Of a DNA stretch of 64,000 nucleotides, positions 57,831 to 64,000 are shown piece after piece. The DNA is from Pseudomonas sp. PSKL.D1 (GTDB lineage: Bacteria > Pseudomonadota > Gammaproteobacteria > Pseudomonadales > Pseudomonadaceae), in contig NZ_CP118607.1 of the NCBI RefSeq assembly GCF_028898945.1, positions 1,598,001 through 1,662,000 on the forward strand, written 5' to 3'. Under the pieces are notes generated by a model. That model was given only the letters and a program-made list of their open reading frames with translations, made no database searches and had not been told where the DNA came from. Within the stretch, counting starts at the first letter, position 1, and every line of letters begins with the position of its first letter. The position numbers and the translations under genes were made by a program.

Positions 57831-58850
57831 ATGCTGGTGATGCGCCCCGCGCAAATGGCTGATCTGAACGAAGTGCAGCGCATGGCTGCAGACAGCCCCG
57901 TTGGTGTCACCTCGCTGCCGGATGACAGCGCCCGCCTGGGCGACAAGATTGCCGCCTCGGAAACCTCGTTTGCCGCTGAGGTGAGCTTCAACGGTGAAGA
58001 GAGCTACTTCTTCGTGCTGGAAGACAGCCAGACCGGCAAGCTGGCTGGCTGCTCGGCCATCGTCGCGTCGGCAGGGTATTCCGAGCCGTTTTACAGCTTT
58101 CGTAACGAGACCTTCGTGCATGCCTCGCGCGAGCTGAAAATTCACAACAAGATTCACGTGCTGTCGCTGTGCCACGACCTCACCGGCAATAGCCTGCTAA
58201 CCAGCTTCTATGTGCTGCCTGAGCTGGTCAACAGCGGCTGGGCCGAGCTCAATTCCCGGGGGCGGCTGCTGTTCATGGCCTCGCACCCGGAGCGCTTTGC
58301 CGATTCGGTGGTGACCGAAATTGTCGGCCACAGCGACGAGCAGGGCGAATCGCCGTTCTGGGATGCCATCGGGCGCAATTTCTTCGACCTCAACTATGCC
58401 GAAGCCGAGCGCCTGTGCGGCCTGAAGAGCCGGACCTTTTTGGCCGAGCTGATGCCGCATTACCCCATCTACGTGCCGCTGCTGCCTGACGAGGCTCAGG
58501 AGGCCATGGGCCAGGTGCACCCGCGCGCGCAGATCACCTTCGACATCCTCATGCGCGAAGGCTTCGAAACCGAGCACTACATCGACATCTTCGACGGTGG
58601 CCCGACCCTGCATGCGCGCACCTCGGGCATCCGCTCGATTGCCCAGAGCCGCGTGGTGCCGGTGAAGCTGGAAGACGCACCAGCCAAAGGCGGGCGCCCC
58701 TACCTGGTGTGCAATGGCCAGTTGCAGGATTACCGCGCCGTACTGCTGGAGCTGGACTGGGTGCCGGGCAAGCCCGTTGGCCTGAGTGCCGAGGCGGCGG
58801 ACGCCTTGGGTGTGGGTGAGGGTGCCAGCGTGCGCCTGGTTGCAGTCTGA
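57831..58850 (+). CDS. aruF: Arginine N-succinyltransferase, alpha subunit AruF
   Basis: 339 residues. First enzyme of the pathway: succinyl-CoA plus arginine gives N2-succinylarginine. AstA-type acyltransferase with MLVMRPAQMADLNEVQRMA, NDLTG-like CHDLTGNSLLTSF and FDGGPTLHARTSGIRSI. AAGGAG lies 10 bases before ATG 57831; in-frame starts further up are rejected. Paralogue of aruG next to it; the two form the heteromer found in pseudomonads. Confidence 0.94.
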   Translation: MLVMRPAQMADLNEVQRMAADSPVGVTSLPDDSARLGDKIAASETSFAAEVSFNGEESYFFVLEDSQTGKLAGCSAIVASAGYSEPFYSFRNETFVHASRELKIHNKIHVLSLCHDLTGNSLLTSFYVLPELVNSGWAELNSRGRLLFMASHPERFADSVVTEIVGHSDEQGESPFWDAIGRNFFDLNYAEAERLCGLKSRTFLAELMPHYPIYVPLLPDEAQEAMGQVHPRAQITFDILMREGFETEHYIDIFDGGPTLHARTSGIRSIAQSRVVPVKLEDAPAKGGRPYLVCNGQLQDYRAVLLELDWVPGKPVGLSAEAADALGVGEGASVRLVAV

Positions 58851-58904
58851 AGCCTCGGCATAGCGAGTTTCGTGGCGGCCACAGCCGCCACACAAGGAGA
58901 TAGC

Positions 58905-59933
58905 ATGATCGTTCGTCCTGTACGCAGCAGCGATTTACCCGCGCTGATCGAACTGGCCCGCAGCACCGGCACCACCGGGCTGACCACGTTGCCGGCCAAC
59001 GAGGAGCGCCTTGGCCACCGCGTGGGCTGGGCTGAAAAAAGCTTCCGTGGCGAAGCCGAGCGTGGCGACACCGACTACCTGTTCGTGCTGGAAAACGATG
59101 AAGGCCTGGTGGTTGGCATCAGTGCCATCGCCGGTGCCGTCGGCCTGCGCGAACCCTGGTACAACTACCGGGTCGGCCTGACGGTCAGCGCCTCTCAGGA
59201 ACTGAACATCTACCGGGAAATCCCCACCCTGTTCCTGGCCAACGACCTGACCGGCAACTCCGAACTGTGCTCGTTGTTCCTGCGCAGTGACCACCGCTCT
59301 GGCCTTAATGGCCGCCTGCTGTCGCGGGCGCGCATGTTGTTTATCGCCGAGTTCCCGGAGCTGTTCGGCAAGAAAATCATCGCCGAGATGCGCGGCATGT
59401 CCGACGAACATGGCCGTTCGCCGTTCTGGGAATGCCTGGGCCGGCACTTCTTCAAGATGGAGTTCAGCCAGGCGGACTACCTGACCGGCGTGGGCAACAA
59501 GTCGTTCATCGCCGAGCTGATGCCCAAGTTCCCCTTGTACACCTGCTTCCTGTCCGAAGCGGCGCGCAGCGTGATCGGCCGTGTACACACCGACACCGAG
59601 CCTGCGCTGGCCATGCTCAAGCAGGAAGGCTTCAACTATCAGGGTTATGTCGACATCTTCGACGCAGGCCCGGCCATCGAGTGTGAAACCTCGAAAATCC
59701 GCGCCGTGCGCGAAAGCCAGACGCTGGTTTTGGCCGTGGGCACACCGGGCGATGACGCCACCCCTTACATCATCCACAACCGCAAGCGCGACGATTGCCG
59801 CATCACCGCCGCGCCAGCGCGCCTGGCCGCCGGCACGCTGGTGGTCGACCCCATGACCGCCAAGCGCTTGCGCATGGGCGCGGGCGACAACGTGCGTGCG
59901 GTGCCGTTGTCGGCAAGCCGGGAGGCCCAGTAA
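58905..59933 (+). CDS. aruG: Arginine N-succinyltransferase, beta subunit AruG
   Basis: 342 residues. Second AstA-type subunit, same layout as AruF (MIVRPVRSSDLPALIELARS; ANDLTGNSELCSLFL; FDAGPAIECETSKIRAV). AAGGAGA before ATG 58905. Its TAA stop is followed directly by the astD ATG with no intervening base, so translation is coupled. Confidence 0.94.
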   Translation: MIVRPVRSSDLPALIELARSTGTTGLTTLPANEERLGHRVGWAEKSFRGEAERGDTDYLFVLENDEGLVVGISAIAGAVGLREPWYNYRVGLTVSASQELNIYREIPTLFLANDLTGNSELCSLFLRSDHRSGLNGRLLSRARMLFIAEFPELFGKKIIAEMRGMSDEHGRSPFWECLGRHFFKMEFSQADYLTGVGNKSFIAELMPKFPLYTCFLSEAARSVIGRVHTDTEPALAMLKQEGFNYQGYVDIFDAGPAIECETSKIRAVRESQTLVLAVGTPGDDATPYIIHNRKRDDCRITAAPARLAAGTLVVDPMTAKRLRMGAGDNVRAVPLSASREAQ

Positions 59934-61397
<1,464 letters not shown>

Positions 61398-61419
61398 CAA
61401 CAGGTCACGGAGTTAGCCG

Positions 61420-62769
61420 ATGAAATCCTATGAAGTGAATTTTGATGGCCTGGTGGGGCCTACCCACAACTACGGCGGCCTGTCGTACGGCAACGTGGCT
61501 TCGCAGAGCAACAGCCAGCAGGCGTCCAACCCTCGTGAAGCGGCGCGTCAGGGCCTGGCCAAGATGAAAGCGCTGGCCGACATGGGCTTCAAGCAGGGCG
61601 TGCTGGCGCCACAGGAGCGCCCGGACGTGGCGGCGCTGCGGCGCTTGGGTTTCACCGGTAGTGATGCCGAGGTGATCCAGCGCGCCGCCAAAGAGGCCAT
61701 GCCGCTGCTGGTTGCCAGTTGCTCGGCTTCGAGCATGTGGGTGGCCAACGCTGCCACTGTCAGCCCCAGCGCCGACACCGCTGACGGGCGTGTGCATTTC
61801 ACCGCCGCCAACCTGAACTGCAAGTACCACCGCAGCATCGAGCACCCGACCACCAGCCGTGTGCTGGGCGCGATGTTCGCTGACGAAAAACACTTTGCTC
61901 ACCACGCCGCGCTGCCGGCAGTGACGCAGTTTGGTGACGAAGGCGCGGCCAACCACACGCGCTTCTGCCACAGCTACGGTGAAGCGGGTGTCGAGTTCTT
62001 CGTCTATGGGCGCAGCGCTTTCGACAGCCGTTACCCGGCGCCGCAAAAGTACCCGGCCCGCCAGACCCTCGAAGCGTCCCAAGCGGTTGCCAGGCTGCAC
62101 GGCCTGAGCGACGACGGCGTGGTCTACGCTCAACAGAACCCTGCCGTGATCGACCAAGGTGTGTTCCACAACGACGTGATTTCGGTGGGCAATGGCGAAG
62201 TGCTGTTCTACCACGAAGACGCCTTTCTGGAGACGGACGCGGTACTTGGCCAACTGCAGGCTAAACTGGCCAGCAAGGGCGGCAACTTCCAGGCCATCCG
62301 TGTGCCACGTGCGGCAGTGACGGTAGAGGACGCGGTGCGTTCTTACCTGTTCAACAGCCAGTTGCTGAGCCGTGAAGATGGTTCGATGCTGCTGGTGGTG
62401 CCGGAAGAGTGCCGTAACAATGAGCGGGTCTGGGCTTACCTCAGCCAGCTGACCACTCAGAGCGGCGCGGTGAAGGAGGTCAAGGTGTTTGACCTCAAGC
62501 AGAGCATGCAGAATGGCGGCGGCCCCGCTTGCCTGCGCTTGCGCGTGGCACTGAAAGAATCGGAACTGATGGCGGTCAACCAAGGCGTTATCATGACCCC
62601 GTCGCTGTACGACACCTTGGTGCAGTGGGTCGACAAGCACTACCGCGATCGCCTGGGCGAAGCGGACCTTGCCGACCCGCAATTGCTGGTCGAGTGCCGT
62701 ACGGCGCTGGATGAGCTGACCCAAATCCTGAAGTTGGGTTCGGTCTACCCGTTCCAACGCCAACCTTGA
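61420..62769 (+). CDS. astB: N-succinylarginine dihydrolase
   Basis: 449 residues. Guanidine-modifying (pentein fold) enzyme that releases two ammonia and CO2 from succinylarginine (AruB). Start [20 protein letters not shown] is the family signature; catalytic Cys in [12 protein letters not shown] (about residue 369), His in [27 protein letters not shown] lies upstream. 14 bases separate it from the next small gene. Confidence 0.96.
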   Translation: MKSYEVNFDGLVGPTHNYGGLSYGNVASQSNSQQASNPREAARQGLAKMKALADMGFKQGVLAPQERPDVAALRRLGFTGSDAEVIQRAAKEAMPLLVASCSASSMWVANAATVSPSADTADGRVHFTAANLNCKYHRSIEHPTTSRVLGAMFADEKHFAHHAALPAVTQFGDEGAANHTRFCHSYGEAGVEFFVYGRSAFDSRYPAPQKYPARQTLEASQAVARLHGLSDDGVVYAQQNPAVIDQGVFHNDVISVGNGEVLFYHEDAFLETDAVLGQLQAKLASKGGNFQAIRVPRAAVTVEDAVRSYLFNSQLLSREDGSMLLVVPEECRNNERVWAYLSQLTTQSGAVKEVKVFDLKQSMQNGGGPACLRLRVALKESELMAVNQGVIMTPSLYDTLVQWVDKHYRDRLGEADLADPQLLVECRTALDELTQILKLGSVYPFQRQP

Positions 62770-62783
62770 AGAGAGAATTTGCA

Positions 62784-63074
62784 ATGACCGATGCCCTGCG
62801 CCTGATCCTGGAAGATGAAGACGGCACCCAGCTGGAAACCTCCTGCACCCGTTTTGCCGTGGTTTGGCAAGGCAAGGAAGTGTGGATCCAGCAGGATGGC
62901 CGTGGCCAGTTGCTGATCGGTGTGGATGTCGACGAAAACGACACCGAGTACGCCAACCTGCTGCTGCGCCCGATGGCCACCAACCTGGTCAGCCTGCAGC
63001 TGGAAATGGAGCCGGCGGAAGTTGGCGAAGATGACGATCACGTGCATGGCCCGGATTGCGGCCACCACCACTAA
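62784..63074 (+). CDS. Small hypothetical protein with His/Cys-rich tail, between astB and astE
   Basis: 96 residues. [20 protein letters not shown] opening, beta-rich middle ([20 protein letters not shown]) and a tail [11 protein letters not shown] that looks metal-binding. No family recognised with certainty; I recall similar short genes at this place in other pseudomonads. ATG 62784 is chosen over the in-frame ATG-like start at 62766, which overlaps the astB stop. Ends 10 bases before astE, so it is co-transcribed with the pathway and could supply or buffer zinc for AstE. Confidence 0.8.
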   Translation: MTDALRLILEDEDGTQLETSCTRFAVVWQGKEVWIQQDGRGQLLIGVDVDENDTEYANLLLRPMATNLVSLQLEMEPAEVGEDDDHVHGPDCGHHH

Positions 63075-63084
63075 GGAAGCGCCC

Positions 63085-64000
63085 ATGCTCGCCCTTGGCA
63101 AACTGCTTGAGCTGACCCTGACCGATCACGAACCGGCCGAGAAGACCCAAGTGACACCCAAGGGCGCACGTTTGCGCTGGCTGGGGGAGGGCGCGCTTGA
63201 AGTGCGCCCGCCCGAGGCCGAGGATTGCGGGCTGGACTTGCTGTTGTCGGCAGGCATCCATGGCAACGAAACCGCACCGATCGAATTGCTCGAACGGCTG
63301 CTGCATGGCGTGGCCAATGGCAAGATCAAGCCACGTGCGCGGGTGCTGTTCCTGTTTGGTAACCCGGTGGCGATCCGCAAGGGCGAACGCTTCGTCGAAC
63401 AGGACATCAACCGGCTGTTCAATGGTCGGCATGAACTTTCCAGTGGTTTTGAGGCATTGCGCGCCGCCGAGCTGGAACAGTTTGCGCGGGTTTTCTTCAG
63501 CAAGCCTGAGCGCAACCGCTTGCATTACGACCTGCACACGGCGATCCGTGGCTCGAAGATCGAGCAGTTTGCGCTTTACCCTTATAAAGAAGGGCGCAAG
63601 CACTCTCGCCGCGAGCTGGCACGGCTGGCCGCTGCCGGCATGGAAGCGGTGCTGCTGCAAAGCAAGTCATCCATCACCTTCAGCGCTTTCACCTATGAGC
63701 AACTCGAAGCCGAGGCGTTTACGCTGGAGCTGGGCAAGGCGCGGCCGTTCGGCCAGAACGAACAGGTCAATCTCGACAAGCTTGAAGAGCGGCTGATCCA
63801 GATTATCGAGAACGCCGAGCCGCAAACCCCTGAATCGCTGGACGGGCTTAAGCTTTTCAGTGTGTCCCGCGAAATCATCAAACACAGCGACAGCTTCCAC
63901 CTGCACTTGCCGGCGGACATCGAGAACTTCTCCGAGTTGACCAAGGGCTATCTGCTGGCCGAAGACCTGGCGGAAACGCGCTGGGTGGTCGAAGAGGAAG
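63085..64000 (+). CDS. astE: Succinylglutamate desuccinylase (3' end beyond window)
   Basis: At least 305 residues, open to the window end. Last enzyme of the pathway, releasing succinate and glutamate (AruE). Zinc peptidase-like AstE/AspA fold: ligands His and Glu in [12 protein letters not shown] (about 52-63) and His in [11 protein letters not shown] (about 148-158); catalytic Glu is expected in the C-terminal part ([18 protein letters not shown]). ATG 63085 preceded by AAGGAAG. Confidence 0.94.
   Translation, partial: MLALGKLLELTLTDHEPAEKTQVTPKGARLRWLGEGALEVRPPEAEDCGLDLLLSAGIHGNETAPIELLERLLHGVANGKIKPRARVLFLFGNPVAIRKGERFVEQDINRLFNGRHELSSGFEALRAAELEQFARVFFSKPERNRLHYDLHTAIRGSKIEQFALYPYKEGRKHSRRELARLAAAGMEAVLLQSKSSITFSAFTYEQLEAEAFTLELGKARPFGQNEQVNLDKLEERLIQIIENAEPQTPESLDGLKLFSVSREIIKHSDSFHLHLPADIENFSELTKGYLLAEDLAETRWVVEEE

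Overview
The window looks like ordinary chromosome from a fluorescent Pseudomonas of the P. putida group. It is GC-rich and densely coded. It carries phhA-phhB-phhR, the aot-argR arginine transport genes, the aru/ast arginine succinyltransferase pathway, and many extragenic palindromes built on a GTAGGAGCGG-type core. Species assignment rests on gene content and remembered gene order, not on a database search. I see no rRNA, tRNA, CRISPR array, prophage or insertion sequence.

Layout, left to right. (1) 1-1376: end of a chemoreceptor, then a DTW-domain tRNA-modification gene. (2) 1565-5450: four tightly coupled genes, namely a circularly permuted ATP-grasp protein, an alpha-E protein, a transglutaminase-like protein and the Anbu proteasome-like peptidase. 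The functional output of this set is not established. (3) 5557-16379: a self-contained adhesin locus. TolC-like, LapB-like and LapC-like secretion genes face a 1803-residue adhesin that has a Lap-type retention module with a TAAG site, exact 243-codon repeats and an RTX/type I secretion tail. (4) 16445-23924: YbaN-like, YgfB-like, recQ, a MarR regulator, a PlpD-like patatin, a Rdx selenoprotein-family protein and an EamA exporter. (5) 24085-29384: two AraC regulators, an LpxH-like phosphatase, an Mpo1-like membrane protein, TrkH and a nitroreductase. (6) 29501-32217: a Cpx-like histidine kinase, a Spy/CpxP-like chaperone and a response regulator. (7) 32297-37678: YciI, YciB, a PHP phosphoesterase, YciO, ScpA, ScpB and RluB. 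(8) 38397-48785: aromatic amino acid module with AroP, a LysR regulator, a YdiJ-type FAD/Fe-S dehydrogenase, an MFS transporter, a small acidic ORF, PhhB, PhhA and PhhR. (9) 48863-51505: a DUF2790 protein and acetyl-CoA synthetase. (10) 51998-64000: aotJQMP, argR, aruC, aruF, aruG, astD, astB, a small His-rich-tail protein, and astE, which is cut by the window end.

How the genes work together. Region 8 takes up and oxidises aromatic amino acids: AroP imports them, PhhA with its recycling partner PhhB hydroxylates phenylalanine to tyrosine, and PhhR activates. TyrR/PhhR-type boxes (TGTAA-N7-TTTACA form) lie both between phhA and phhR and far upstream of aroP. Region 10 imports arginine and degrades it to glutamate and succinate. 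Two ArgR-type tandem operators sit at the same distance (17 bases) from a -10-like hexamer in front of aotJ and of aruC. Intrinsic-terminator-like hairpins after aotJ and after aruC suggest graded expression within this regulon.

Most likely under-described systems: the Anbu/ATP-grasp/alpha-E/transglutaminase operon; the compact Lap-like adhesin, which has cysteines in its repeats; and the thirteen extragenic palindromes, several of which supply the stop codons of neighbouring genes.
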